This document shows positions 17,247 to 25,929 of a stretch of 64,000 nucleotides of DNA, one piece after another. A program made the translations under genes and the position numbers. The stretch comes from Flavobacterium sp. Root186 (lineage in GTDB: Bacteria > Bacteroidota > Bacteroidia > Flavobacteriales > Flavobacteriaceae), in NCBI RefSeq assembly GCF_001428525.1, contig NZ_LMHW01000010.1, forward strand, positions 186,341-250,340, written 5' to 3'. The number at the start of each line of letters is the position of its first letter. Within the stretch, counting starts at the first letter, position 1. Below the pieces are notes generated by a model. The model did no database searches. It was not told the origin of the DNA and was given only the letters and a program-made list of their open reading frames with translations.

Positions 17247-17486
17247 TTATTCGGAATAAATTTCCCCACGATGCGGTTTCAAAGCATCTCTTACCTGAAT
17301 CATATTTTCATCGGTTACAACCATAAAAGCGGTTGCATGCATGTCGTTTACAATTTTAAAACCGGTAATATTTAGCGGAAGTTTTTCGATAGCGATATAT
17401 TCTTTCAAATGAATTTCGTGATGTTCAGCAGTTTTTGCTGATGCCGGACCTCGAAAATCCCAAATTAATTTTATTTTTCTAGACAT
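17247..17486 (-). CDS. Conserved small protein of unknown function
   Basis: 79 residues from the ATG at 17486 (the frame extends upstream to 17525, but those residues come from a repeat). The sequence begins 'MSRKIKLIWDFRGPASAKTA', is rich in His in the middle ('EHHEIHL') and ends 'ALKPHRGEIYSE'. It has alternating hydrophobic strands and no membrane segment or signal peptide, so it is probably a small cytoplasmic alpha/beta protein. I do not recognise a named family. It converges with recQ. Confidence 0.65.
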   Translation of the reverse strand: MSRKIKLIWDFRGPASAKTAEHHEIHLKEYIAIEKLPLNITGFKIVNDMHATAFMVVTDENMIQVRDALKPHRGEIYSE

Positions 17487-17499
17487 TTTTTTAAGGTGC

Positions 17500-17580
17500 A
17501 AAGGTTCAGAGTGGCAAAGGTACAAAGTCTATTTTGAAAAAAAGGTTCTGAGGTTCTGAGATGCTAAGGTTCTGAGTTTT
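17500..17580. repeat. Short tandem-like intergenic words
   Basis: The segment contains repeated words such as GGTTCTGAG (three times), CAAAGGT and AGGTTC. Similar text (CAAAGG, GCAAAGGTT) recurs at 59720-59755. These are low-complexity intergenic repeats rather than genes. Confidence 0.5.
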
Positions 17581-17737
17581 TTTTCTGTAGAGTGCGTCTA
17601 ACTGTTTTTTTTAAATCTTTTTAATCATAATAATCTGTGGCTAAAAAAGAATAAGAATTACAAAGATGTTAAGTATAAAACCTGTTTATATCTGTGGGCA
17701 AATTTTACACTAAAGATGAAATCTCATTTCAAAATAG

Positions 17738-17745
17738 TACTTTTG
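17738..17745 (+). promoter_or_regulatory. Candidate -7 element for the FAD-dependent dehydrogenase gene
   Basis: TACTTTTG matches TAnnTTTG perfectly, 47 bases upstream of the start codon. No clear TTG -33 element at standard spacing. Confidence 0.45.
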
Positions 17746-17792
17746 CATCTTCTTTTCATAGAAAGAAAAGCTAATAGAATAAAAAAGATACA

Positions 17793-19352
17793 ATGCCAAG
17801 AGAACTTTTACTTCAGGTAACGCCGGAAATCGCAGCAAATGAATCGCTGCTTAAAGACTATTTGTCTAAACAAATAAAAGTTTCTCCGCAGGAAATTCAG
17901 CATATTACAATTTTAAAACGTTCGATTGATGCACGCCAAAAAGCGATAAAAATCAATTTGAAAGTTATTATATACTTAAAAGGAGAACCGTTTCAGGAAA
18001 CTAAAATTGAACTTCCTCTATATAAAGATGTTTCTTCTGCGCAGGAAGTGATTGTGGTTGGTGCAGGCCCTGCCGGACTTTTTGCAGCTTTACAATTAAT
18101 TGAATTGGGCTTAAAACCAATTGTACTCGAACGTGGAAAAGACGTTCGCGGACGCCGACGCGATTTGAAAGCAATAAATGTAGAACATATTGTAAACGAA
18201 GATTCTAATTATTGTTTTGGAGAAGGCGGAGCCGGAACTTATTCTGATGGGAAATTATATACTCGTTCGAAAAAACGTGGCGATGTAACCCGAATTTTAG
18301 AACTTTTAGTAGCTTTTGGAGCTTCAGAAGATATTCTGGTTGAAGCGCATCCGCACATTGGGACCAATAAACTTCCTAAGATTATTGAAGACATTCGAAA
18401 TAAAATTATCGAGTTTGGCGGTCAGGTTTTGTTTGATACCAGAGTTACTGATATTTTGGTTAAGAACAATGAAGTTGAAGGAATTGTAACTCAAAACGGA
18501 GATAAAATTCTGGCTAACAAATTGATTTTGGCAACCGGGCATTCAGCTCGTGATATTTTTGAATTACTGGATAAAAAGAAAATTTTAATCGAAGCCAAAC
18601 CTTTTGCATTGGGAGTTCGTGCAGAACATTCGCAGGAGTTAATCGATAGCATTCAATACAGCTGTGATTATCGCGGCGAACATTTGCCGCCAGCCCCATA
18701 TTCGATTGTAAAACAAGTGAACGGACGCGGAATGTACTCGTTTTGTATGTGTCCGGGTGGTGTAATTGCGCCTTGTGCGACAAGTCCGGGCGAAGTGGTT
18801 ACCAACGGCTGGTCACCATCTAAACGTGATCAGGCAACGGCGAATTCCGGAATTGTAATCGAATTAAAATTAGAAGATTTTAAGCCTTTTGCAAAATTCG
18901 GTGCTTTGGCGGGAGTTGAATTCCAAAAAAGCATTGAACAAAAAGCATGGCATTTGGCGGGACAAACTCAGAAAGTTCCGGCTCAAAGAATGATTGATTT
19001 TACCCAAAATAAAGTTTCGGCAGATATTCCGAAAACATCGTATGTTCCGGGAACAACTTCGGTTGAAATGGGGCAAGTTTTCCCGGGATTTTTATCGCAG
19101 ATTTTACGTGAAGGTTTCAAGGAATTTGGGAAATCAATGCGCGGTTATTTAACCAATGAAGCGATTTTGCATGCTCCGGAAAGCAGGACTTCTTCTCCGG
19201 TTCGTATTCCGAGAGATCCTTTAACCTATGAACATTTGCAAATAAAAGGTTTGTACCCATGTGGAGAAGGAGCAGGTTATGCCGGCGGGATTATTTCTGC
19301 GGCTATTGATGGTGAAAAATGTGCTTTAATGATTGCTGAAACTTTGAAATAA
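17793..19352 (+). CDS. FAD-dependent dehydrogenase (COG2509-like)
   Basis: 519 residues. After an N-terminal domain of about 85 residues comes the FAD-binding Rossmann motif 'VVGAGPAGLFAAL' with the basic 'LERGKDVRGRRRDL'. Further family marks are 'CFGEGGAGTYSDGKLYTR' and, near the C-terminus, 'GLYPCGEGAGYAGGIISAA', which closes the FAD site. No signal peptide, so cytoplasmic. The family is widespread but its substrate is not established. It stands alone between an intergenic repeat and a hypothetical gene. Confidence 0.85.
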   Translation: MPRELLLQVTPEIAANESLLKDYLSKQIKVSPQEIQHITILKRSIDARQKAIKINLKVIIYLKGEPFQETKIELPLYKDVSSAQEVIVVGAGPAGLFAALQLIELGLKPIVLERGKDVRGRRRDLKAINVEHIVNEDSNYCFGEGGAGTYSDGKLYTRSKKRGDVTRILELLVAFGASEDILVEAHPHIGTNKLPKIIEDIRNKIIEFGGQVLFDTRVTDILVKNNEVEGIVTQNGDKILANKLILATGHSARDIFELLDKKKILIEAKPFALGVRAEHSQELIDSIQYSCDYRGEHLPPAPYSIVKQVNGRGMYSFCMCPGGVIAPCATSPGEVVTNGWSPSKRDQATANSGIVIELKLEDFKPFAKFGALAGVEFQKSIEQKAWHLAGQTQKVPAQRMIDFTQNKVSADIPKTSYVPGTTSVEMGQVFPGFLSQILREGFKEFGKSMRGYLTNEAILHAPESRTSSPVRIPRDPLTYEHLQIKGLYPCGEGAGYAGGIISAAIDGEKCALMIAETLK

Positions 19353-19442
19353 TAATTTATCAGGTTTTTTATTTATTTGAATATTCTTATATTTAATTCT
19401 TTAGTTATAAGAATTTCTAAAAAAACAAACCTGTAAACTCTA

Positions 19443-20531
19443 ATGAAAAACTTCTTTTCTAATTTATTTGGTCGAAATAACGACCCGCAATCCATTATTT
19501 CTTTTGATATTATTGATCCAATTTATTTGCACTTATATAATGAGCAGTCAAGTCTCGAACTTAAAGTAAAAGGAATTAAGGAAGATGTATCGGTTAATTT
19601 ATTTTATTTTCCCGGTTCATTAGATCATGAAGAAGGCAGAGCAGAAATTAAAAAAGCAGGGTTTAATAATTCTTATGAAGTTTTAAATGAGCTTTATAAA
19701 AAGATGGATATTGGAGTTCTTTCTCAGGATGTAATAGATCAGGGATTAGAATATGATTTTATACACATTCAGTTTTATTCGGAGCCAACTTCTGATGAAA
19801 AAAAGTTCTTTAAACGTTCCATAAAAAATTTCATTATCTTTTTTTGCTGTACCAATAGTTTAGAAACCAACGATTTTAAAATCTTATATTCAGGAACCCA
19901 TTTTTTCGATTATACAAAAGGATTGTTGGATAGTGAACTTTTAGATTTCAATAATCCAAAAAATGAAAGCCAGGAAATAGCAATTAAAGATTTTAAATTG
20001 GTTTTACAGGGAATCTGCCAATATTTAAATATTGAAATTCCGGAAAGTGTTACACTTCCTTCATCAGAAAATTTAGTAGAAAAAGAAGAAGTTACTATTG
20101 AAATTTTTGAAGCGTTTGTAAAATTAGTTTCGAGAGGAAATATTGAACAAAAAGAACTCAAAAAAGAGGCGAAAAAGCTTTTTGCAGCTTTTAAAAATGA
20201 GAAAAAAGACTATTATGAAAAAGTCGAAGGTCATTTTAGCTTCTTTAAAAATATAAATGCATGGAACAGCGACTGGAAATTCGATCCCGAAGATGCTGAA
20301 TGTTTTATTTCTGAAATGATTGGGGAAGATTTAAATTTCGAATATCCTGAAAAGACCTATAGTCATGAATTGTTTCCTTATATTCAAACGGCATTAGAAA
20401 AAAGAGGTTTCGAATTAATGAGTTATAATACAAATGGGGATAACTATTTATTTTTTGTTGCTAATAAAGATGATGTTAGCAGGATTTTAGAATTGTCTGA
20501 ATTGATTAAAATTGAAATTGATCAACTTTAA
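19443..20531 (+). CDS. Uncharacterised two-part cytoplasmic protein
   Basis: 362 residues, no signal peptide or membrane helix. Residues 1-180 form an alpha/beta region beginning 'MKNFFSNLFGRN'. Residues 210-362 form a second part that is strongly charged, with 'WNSDWKFDPEDAECFI' and 'YIQTALEKRGFELMSYNT', which reminded me of immunity- or SMI1-like and DUF6630-type proteins, though I cannot confirm this. Function unknown. It follows the FAD dehydrogenase by 90 bases and ends at a perfect inverted repeat shared with the convergent neighbour. Confidence 0.7.
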   Translation: MKNFFSNLFGRNNDPQSIISFDIIDPIYLHLYNEQSSLELKVKGIKEDVSVNLFYFPGSLDHEEGRAEIKKAGFNNSYEVLNELYKKMDIGVLSQDVIDQGLEYDFIHIQFYSEPTSDEKKFFKRSIKNFIIFFCCTNSLETNDFKILYSGTHFFDYTKGLLDSELLDFNNPKNESQEIAIKDFKLVLQGICQYLNIEIPESVTLPSSENLVEKEEVTIEIFEAFVKLVSRGNIEQKELKKEAKKLFAAFKNEKKDYYEKVEGHFSFFKNINAWNSDWKFDPEDAECFISEMIGEDLNFEYPEKTYSHELFPYIQTALEKRGFELMSYNTNGDNYLFFVANKDDVSRILELSELIKIEIDQL

Positions 20532-20537
20532 ATAATT

Positions 20538-20584
20538 GCCGCGAATTCACGAATTTTATTTTAAATAATTCGTGAATTCGCGGC
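20538..20584. repeat. Perfect 18-base inverted repeat, probable bidirectional terminator
   Basis: Left arm 20538-20555 (GCCGCGAATTCACGAATT) is the exact reverse complement of the right arm 20567-20584, with an 11-base loop. It lies between two convergent genes, 7 and 10 bases from their ends, so it can end both transcripts. The wording resembles an interspersed flavobacterial repeat rather than a private terminator. Confidence 0.85.
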
Positions 20585-20593
20585 GAAAAAAAA

Positions 20594-21553
20594 TTAAGGA
20601 ATCAAAATAATTTTCCCTGTACTTTTTCTGCTTTCCAGATAGTCATGTGCAAGTTTTCCTTCTGATAATTTAAAAGAAGTGGGCTCAGAAAGTTTAATTT
20701 TTCCTTCTATAATCCAATTGAATAATTGAGATGTACGTTTAATTCGTTCTTCTTTAGAATTTAAATAACTCCACAAATCGCCGCCCGTTAAAGTTTTCGA
20801 ACCATCCATTAACATTCTTGGATCTACAGGCTCGGGATCACCGCCCGCCATTCCGAAGAAAATAACCTGCCCGCATTCTTTTGTTACTTCGAAGCTTTCT
20901 TTTAAAGTGCTTCCAATACTGTCATAAACAACATCAACGCCATTTGTTACAACTTTAAAAACCTGCGATTTCCAATCGTCGTTATAAAGAAAAACATGAT
21001 CTGCACCTTGATCAAAACCAACTTTTGCTTTTTCGGCAGATGAGGTCAAACCAATAACAGTTGCGCCCAGAAGTTTACTGATTTGCGTTAGAATCTGCCC
21101 AACACCGCCGGCAACTGCATGAATTAAAACCGTTTCGCCTTTTGCAGTTTTATGACTGTCTGTTGCTAAATAATGCGCTGTTAAACCTTGTAATAAAACA
21201 GAAGCTGCGGTTTCAAACGAAATGTTTTCAGGTAATGGTAAAACGTGATTTATATTTACAGCAACCAATTCTGCATTTGCAAATGGAGCATCGGCAAAAG
21301 CCACACGATCACCAACTTTGTATTCAGGATGATTATTGGCATCGACAACAATTCCGGCACCTTCGTAACCGGCAATAAAAGGCGGATTTCCTTTTAAATG
21401 ATAATTTCCCTTTCGCCTGTAAACGTCAGCAAAATTTAATCCGATGGCTTTCATCTCGACTAAAATTTCATCGTTTTTTAATTGAGGATTTGGGATTTCA
21501 ATATATTCTAAAACATTTGAATCTCCGAAAGAGGAGAAGGTAAGTGCTTTCAT
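20594..21553 (-). CDS. Quinone oxidoreductase-like MDR protein (zinc-free)
   Basis: 319 residues of the medium-chain dehydrogenase/reductase superfamily, QOR branch. The N-terminal GroES-like domain has 'NFADVYRRKGNY' and 'PFIAGYEGAGIV' without the catalytic zinc ligands. The NAD(P)-binding motif is 'AVAGGVGQILTQISKLLGA'. Such enzymes reduce quinones or enones with NADPH in the cytoplasm. It is separated from the upstream aminopeptidase gene by hairpins and has a near-consensus -7 (TACTTTG) just upstream. Confidence 0.88.
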   Translation of the reverse strand: MKALTFSSFGDSNVLEYIEIPNPQLKNDEILVEMKAIGLNFADVYRRKGNYHLKGNPPFIAGYEGAGIVVDANNHPEYKVGDRVAFADAPFANAELVAVNINHVLPLPENISFETAASVLLQGLTAHYLATDSHKTAKGETVLIHAVAGGVGQILTQISKLLGATVIGLTSSAEKAKVGFDQGADHVFLYNDDWKSQVFKVVTNGVDVVYDSIGSTLKESFEVTKECGQVIFFGMAGGDPEPVDPRMLMDGSKTLTGGDLWSYLNSKEERIKRTSQLFNWIIEGKIKLSEPTSFKLSEGKLAHDYLESRKSTGKIILIP

Positions 21554-21594
21554 TTTTAATTAATTTAGAATACAAAGTACGTGAAAAATCAAAA

Positions 21595-21630
21595 AATAAG
21601 CCTCAATTAAAAAGTTAAATGAGGCTTGTT
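21595..21630 (-). terminator. Hairpin between the aminopeptidase and quinone oxidoreductase genes
   Basis: AAGCCTCA and TGAGGCTT flank a short AT-rich loop, in the gap downstream of the leftward aminopeptidase gene. Confidence 0.5.
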
Positions 21631-21640
21631 GATTTGCTTT

Positions 21641-21731
21641 ATTTTAGTCACAGATTAAAAGATTATAAGGATTTTTTAAAGTTGAAAACTGAAATATAAT
21701 CTGTGAAAATCTTTTAATCTGTGACTAAAAT
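21641..21731. repeat. Perfect 24-base inverted repeat
   Basis: The arm at 21641-21664 is the exact reverse complement of 21708-21731. The arms contain AGTCACAGATTAAAAG, and a partial copy (ATAATCTGTGA) sits inside the 43-base spacer. It lies 3 bases beyond the aminopeptidase stop and could terminate its transcript, but arm length and wording suggest an interspersed palindromic element. Confidence 0.85.
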
Positions 21732-21734
21732 AAA

Positions 21735-23138
21735 TTAGATCTTAGGGAGTTTCATTTCGTTGAAAGTGCTTTTTTGTTTTGCCAAAGCTTCAATTTCGTC
21801 CCATTTTCTTGGAGAATCTGCAGAAAGATTTTCATATGAATCTTTTTTGATGGCGATATCATCTTCGATGCGAACACCAATATTCCACCATTTTTTATCA
21901 CATTTGCTGTTTGCCGGAATATAAATTCCAGGTTCAACAGTCAAAATCATGTTTTCTTTCAGAGTTCCACTATAATTTCCCTTATCGTGAACGTCCAGGC
22001 CAAGAAAGTGAGAACAGCCGTGTGGGTAATACATTCTGGCGTCTTTAGGATCAGTAATGATTCCTAATTTAATTAATCCTGCAGCTACAACTTCTCTTGA
22101 TCTTTTAGTTAAATCCTGAATTGGAGTTCCTTCTTTACAAAGTTTAAAAACTTCTTCCTGAGCTTCGTAAACGATTTGATAAATTGCTTTTTGCTCTTCG
22201 GTAAATTTTCCGTTTGCCGGAATTGTTCTGGTAACATCGGCAGAATAACCGTGATATTCAGAACCAACATCCATTAATAATAATTGATTGTCAATTTTTA
22301 CAGCATTGTTTTCTCCGTAATGTAAAATACATCCGTTTGCTCCTGCGCCAACAATTGGCGGATAACCTTCGCCTTCAGCACCATAATGTCTGTGAATATA
22401 AGCGTGAATTCCATCGGCTTCATTTTCGCTCATATCCGGGCCAACTGCTTTCATAACTTCGTTATGTGCAACACATGAAAGTTTTACGGTTTTACGCATT
22501 AACACCATTTCTTCGGGAGTTTTTATCTCGCGAAGTGAATTGGTAATAGTATTGAACAGCTCTATAGAAGTTTCGTTTTCCTGAATAATTTCAGCTTTTG
22601 CTTTAAAGGTTTGAATTAATGCGTGAAGATTATCAATGTTGTTGTTTCCCTCAAGATCTGTTGGAATTTTGTCATAAATAACTTTGTCGAATTTTTTAAA
22701 GTCAATGGCAAAATTGCTGAAATCTTTTCCGTTGTAAACTGTTGTAAAGCCCAATTTAGTTTTTGCACCTTCAACTCCTAAACGTCTTCCTGTCCACATT
22801 TCTCTTGTAGCATTTCGTTCTCTCACAAAAAGGACTTCATTGTATTTTTCGGTTCCCTGCGGTTCTTTAAAGATCAATAAAACGGCGTCAGGCTCTTTAT
22901 AACCTGCGAGGTAATACATATCAGGGTTTGCGTGGTAATTGTAATTAATGTCTTTTGAAAAAACTCTTTCAGGATAAGAAAAAACTACGGCAACAGAATT
23001 GGCAGGCATTAGGTTTCTAAAAGCTTCGCGGCGGCCTTTGTGAAATTCTTTCGAAAGATAATCTGTTGGAAGGTTTTCTTGCGCCTGAATTTGCAATACA
23101 CTAATTAAAAAGGCAAAGAATAAAAGAAATTGCTTCAT
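21735..23138 (-). CDS. Xaa-Pro aminopeptidase P family, exported
   Basis: 467 residues. Signal peptide at about 1-19 ('FLISVLQIQAQ'). An N-terminal creatinase-like domain includes 'YYLAGYKEPDAVLLI', and the pita-bread metallopeptidase domain follows from about residue 205. Metal ligands are visible in 'LLMDVGSEYHGYSADVTRT' (two Asp), 'HGCSHFLGLDVHD' (His), 'LTVEPGIYI' (Glu) and 'GVRIEDDI' (Glu). It removes N-terminal residues ahead of proline with two Mn/Co ions, here probably in the periplasm. Length fits family M24B. Confidence 0.93.
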   Translation of the reverse strand: MKQFLLFFAFLISVLQIQAQENLPTDYLSKEFHKGRREAFRNLMPANSVAVVFSYPERVFSKDINYNYHANPDMYYLAGYKEPDAVLLIFKEPQGTEKYNEVLFVRERNATREMWTGRRLGVEGAKTKLGFTTVYNGKDFSNFAIDFKKFDKVIYDKIPTDLEGNNNIDNLHALIQTFKAKAEIIQENETSIELFNTITNSLREIKTPEEMVLMRKTVKLSCVAHNEVMKAVGPDMSENEADGIHAYIHRHYGAEGEGYPPIVGAGANGCILHYGENNAVKIDNQLLLMDVGSEYHGYSADVTRTIPANGKFTEEQKAIYQIVYEAQEEVFKLCKEGTPIQDLTKRSREVVAAGLIKLGIITDPKDARMYYPHGCSHFLGLDVHDKGNYSGTLKENMILTVEPGIYIPANSKCDKKWWNIGVRIEDDIAIKKDSYENLSADSPRKWDEIEALAKQKSTFNEMKLPKI

Positions 23139-23412
23139 TTTTTTGATGTTTTTTTGTTTTTTGATTGATGCAAATTACGAAAAAATTAGAATCGCATATT
23201 AGAATTTAAGTGTTTGATTAATAATATTTTAAATAAAATGGCGTAAATTAGAGATCAGAAAATTACAATTTGTATTAAAATTTAGCTGATGGATGGCTAT
23301 GTTATTTTTTAGACAAAGTTTGTAACAAGGCATGAATATTGAGAAAGTGATATTGAAGGATAATTTTAATCTTCAAAAAACAAATTATATTAATCTTTAA
23401 AAAGTAAATTTT

Positions 23413-23850
23413 ATGAAAAAGTATACCATTGCAATCGTTTCGGTTTTAACCTTATTAATAACTTCGTGTATGGCATCAAAAGATACAAAAGGCACAGCCA
23501 GTATTTATGATACAACTTGGGAATTAGAATATATTTCGGGGCCAAGAATTGCTTTTGAAGGATTATTTCCAAATAAAAAACCGCAACTTACTTTTGATCA
23601 AAAAGAAACAAAAGTTTATGGCAATAACGGATGTAATGGTTACAGCGCACCATTTACTTTAAACGGAAAATCTTTAACTTTTGGAGAAGCGGGACCAACT
23701 ACAATGATGTTTTGTGAAGGCGGAGGAGAGCAGCAATTTTTAAAGCAAATTCAAAAAATCACCAGTTATTCTATCGATAAAGATGGAAAACTAAATTTAA
23801 TTGAGGGCGATGTGCCAATGATGAGATTTAAAAAAGTGGCAAAACAATAG
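23413..23850 (+). CDS. META-domain (HslJ-like) lipoprotein
   Basis: 145 residues with a lipoprotein signal peptide: hydrophobic core and 'LITSC', Cys19. The mature part is a single META domain with 'TWELEYISG', 'KPQLTFDQKETKVYGNNGCNGYS', read as the T/F-x-GCNxY motif, and 'GPTTMMFCEGG'. META domains occur in HslJ and are tied to envelope stress, but their exact role is unclear. It converges with msrA across a strong hairpin. Confidence 0.9.
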   Translation: MKKYTIAIVSVLTLLITSCMASKDTKGTASIYDTTWELEYISGPRIAFEGLFPNKKPQLTFDQKETKVYGNNGCNGYSAPFTLNGKSLTFGEAGPTTMMFCEGGGEQQFLKQIQKITSYSIDKDGKLNLIEGDVPMMRFKKVAKQ

Positions 23851-23866
23851 TTTTAAAATCTATATA

Positions 23867-23912
23867 CAAGAAAGGGGAAATGATTTTTTCATTTCCCCTT
23901 TCTTGTTAGCTG
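23867..23912. terminator. Perfect 17-base-pair bidirectional terminator
   Basis: The arm 23867-23883 (CAAGAAAGGGGAAATGA) is the exact reverse complement of 23889-23905, with a five-T loop. It lies between the META gene and msrA, touching the msrA stop codon at 23906. Confidence 0.9.
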
Positions 23913-24523
23913 TTACTTTGTTTCTTTTTTAGTTTGTCTTTAAAAACTTTTTCAAACTTTTCTATTTTCGGCTGAATTACCATTTTGCAATACGGCTGAT
24001 TTTTATTGTTTGCATAATAATTTTGATGATAATCTTCGGCTTTATAAAAAACTTTATAAGGTTCAATTTTCGTCACAATCGGATTATTGTAAACTTTTGC
24101 TTTGTTTAATTCTGCAATAATGCTTTCGGCAGCTTTTTTCTGTTCGGCATTTTTGTAGAAAATTACAGAACGATATTGTGTTCCAACATCAGCACCCTGA
24201 CGGTTTAAAGTTGTGGGATCATGAACGGTAAAAAATACTTTAAAGATTTCATTAATATCAGTTATATTTTTGTCGTACGTAATTTGTACAACTTCAGCAT
24301 GACCGGTTGTTCCGGTGCAGACACCTTCATAAGATGGATTTACGGTTTTTCCTCCCGAAAATCCCGAAACGACAGATTTTACTCCGTCCAGATTTTCATA
24401 AACAGCTTCAACACACCAGTAGCATCCTCCGCCAAGTGTAATAGTTTCCAGATCTGGTTTTTTGTTTTGAGAAAATCCGCTTATTGATAAAGCAAAAAGG
24501 CAGATTAAAAGTATATTTTTCAT
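23906..24523 (-). CDS. msrA: Peptide-methionine (S)-S-oxide reductase MsrA, exported
   Basis: 205 residues from the ATG at 24523, 7 bases after the msrB stop; the longer frame to 24562 would overlap msrB. A signal peptide spans about 1-18 ('CLFALSISGFSQ'). The catalytic motif 'LGGGCYWCVEAVYENLDGV' carries the reactive Cys, and 'GHAEVVQITYD' and 'YHQNYY' are further family marks. MsrA reduces the S form of methionine sulfoxide. With its signal peptide and msrB partner it should repair oxidised proteins in the periplasm. Confidence 0.95.
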   Translation of the reverse strand: MKNILLICLFALSISGFSQNKKPDLETITLGGGCYWCVEAVYENLDGVKSVVSGFSGGKTVNPSYEGVCTGTTGHAEVVQITYDKNITDINEIFKVFFTVHDPTTLNRQGADVGTQYRSVIFYKNAEQKKAAESIIAELNKAKVYNNPIVTKIEPYKVFYKAEDYHQNYYANNKNQPYCKMVIQPKIEKFEKVFKDKLKKKQSNS

Positions 24524-24530
24524 TTGTATA

Positions 24531-25085
24531 TTATTTATTATCAGGAATAAAGTCAAGAGCAATCGAATTCATGCAGTAACGTTTTCCGGTTGGTTCCGGG
24601 CCATCGTCAAACAAGTGGCCTAAATGTCCGCCGCAGCGTCCGCAAAGCGCTTCGATTCTTTCCATTCCAAGTGAATTATCATTTTTGTAAACAACACTTT
24701 TTTTATTTTCTTGTTCAAAAAAACTAGGCCATCCGCAGCTGCTTGAAAATTTAGCGGTCGATCTGAAAAGTAAGTTTCCACATGAAGCACAGTAGTATGT
24801 TCCTTTTTCATCTGTGTTCCAGTATTTTCCTGTAAAAGGTCTTTCTGTATCAGCCTCACGCATTACGGCATAAACATCTTCCGGTAAAACCTTTTTCCAT
24901 TCGGCGTTGCTTACATTTAGTTTAGTTGTATCTGTGTTTGAATAATAAGGATTTCCGGGTTTACTTATTTTGTTTTCCATAGTAACCATTTTTGCAGGTT
25001 GTTTTTTTGTGTTTTGTCCGCATGCCTGCAAAATAAAAAGCGGAATTAAAAAGCAAAGACTAAAAAATAGGTTTTTCGATTTCAT
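24531..25085 (-). CDS. msrB: Peptide-methionine (R)-S-oxide reductase MsrB, lipoprotein
   Basis: 184 residues from the ATG at 25085. Lipobox 'ILQAC' gives Cys22. The MsrB domain has two CxxC zinc pairs ('YYCASCGN' and 'ALCGRCGGH') and the catalytic Cys in 'RYCMNSIALDF'. It reduces the R form of methionine sulfoxide, complementing the neighbouring MsrA. The two are 7 bases apart in one operon, both with export signals, so this is an envelope repair pair. Confidence 0.95.
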   Translation of the reverse strand: MKSKNLFFSLCFLIPLFILQACGQNTKKQPAKMVTMENKISKPGNPYYSNTDTTKLNVSNAEWKKVLPEDVYAVMREADTERPFTGKYWNTDEKGTYYCASCGNLLFRSTAKFSSSCGWPSFFEQENKKSVVYKNDNSLGMERIEALCGRCGGHLGHLFDDGPEPTGKRYCMNSIALDFIPDNK

Positions 25086-25112
25086 AAATTTTTGTTGCAT
25101 TTATCTGGATTT

Positions 25113-25120
25113 CAAAGATA
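25113..25120 (-). promoter_or_regulatory. Candidate -7 element of the msrB-msrA operon
   Basis: On the minus strand TATCTTTG (25120 to 25113) matches TAnnTTTG perfectly, 27 bases before the chosen msrB start. Confidence 0.5.
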
Positions 25121-25355
25121 CGATGAGATTTTGCTTAGAAATGTCGCCTAAATTACAATTCAGATATATTTAAGTATGTTTTAACTTTTTATTATTTACG
25201 TAAAACAAAGACCTGTAGTTTTTATATCTTATTTTTAGAGGATTTTTGATCTGAAATGAAATATAGTTTGTTGTGATTCAAAGTGTTATAAAAAACATTG
25301 AGTAGTTAAACTTTTCACAATGTTTTCTAGGATTTTATAGCCATTTCTTTTTTCG

Positions 25356-25363
25356 TATTTTTG
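25356..25363 (+). promoter_or_regulatory. Candidate -7 element of the idi operon
   Basis: TATTTTTG matches TAnnTTTG perfectly, 17 bases before the idi start codon, implying a very short leader. Confidence 0.45.
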
Positions 25364-25380
25364 TTTCATCAATACGCCTT

Positions 25381-25908
25381 ATGACAGAAGAAAACGTAAT
25401 ATTAGTTAATCAAAAAGATGAACAAATTGGCTTAATGCCAAAATTAGAAGCACATGAAAAAGCACTTCTGCATCGTGCATTTTCTGTTTTTATTTTAAAC
25501 AATAAAAATGAAATTATGCTGCAGCAGCGTGCTCATCATAAATACCATTCTCCTTTACTGTGGACAAATACCTGTTGCAGCCACCAGCGTGAAGGTGAGA
25601 CAAATATCGAAGCAGGAAGCCGAAGATTGTTTGAAGAAATGGGTTTTAAAGCAGAGTTAAAAGAGCTGTTTCATTTTATTTATAAAGCCCCATTTGACAA
25701 CGGCTTAACAGAACATGAATTAGATCACGTTATGATTGGCTATTATGATGAAAAGCCCAATATAAATCCGGATGAAGTAGAAGACTGGAAATGGATGAGT
25801 ATTGAAGATGTTAAAGCAGATATTGAAAAACAGCCCGAAATTTATACCGTATGGTTTAAGATAATTTTTGATGAATTTGATCATTATCTCGAAGACCATA
25901 AATTATAA
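25381..25908 (+). CDS. idi: Isopentenyl-diphosphate delta-isomerase type I
   Basis: 175 residues with a Nudix fold. The catalytic Cys lies in 'WTNTCCSHQREGE' (Cys66 by alignment with the WTNSVCGHP motif) and the Nudix-type helix is 'AGSRRLFEEMGF' at about 78-89; metal-binding His and Glu residues are present. The enzyme interconverts isopentenyl and dimethylallyl diphosphate for isoprenoid synthesis in the cytoplasm. It is followed at 21 bases by queD. Confidence 0.95.
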   Translation: MTEENVILVNQKDEQIGLMPKLEAHEKALLHRAFSVFILNNKNEIMLQQRAHHKYHSPLLWTNTCCSHQREGETNIEAGSRRLFEEMGFKAELKELFHFIYKAPFDNGLTEHELDHVMIGYYDEKPNINPDEVEDWKWMSIEDVKADIEKQPEIYTVWFKIIFDEFDHYLEDHKL

Positions 25909-25929
25909 CCAAACCAACCAAAGACCTAA

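Noticed and set aside
17135..17326. 63-codon frame on the plus strand after recQ
   Set aside because: It runs through AATTCCAA repeats and into the opposite strand of the small conserved gene.
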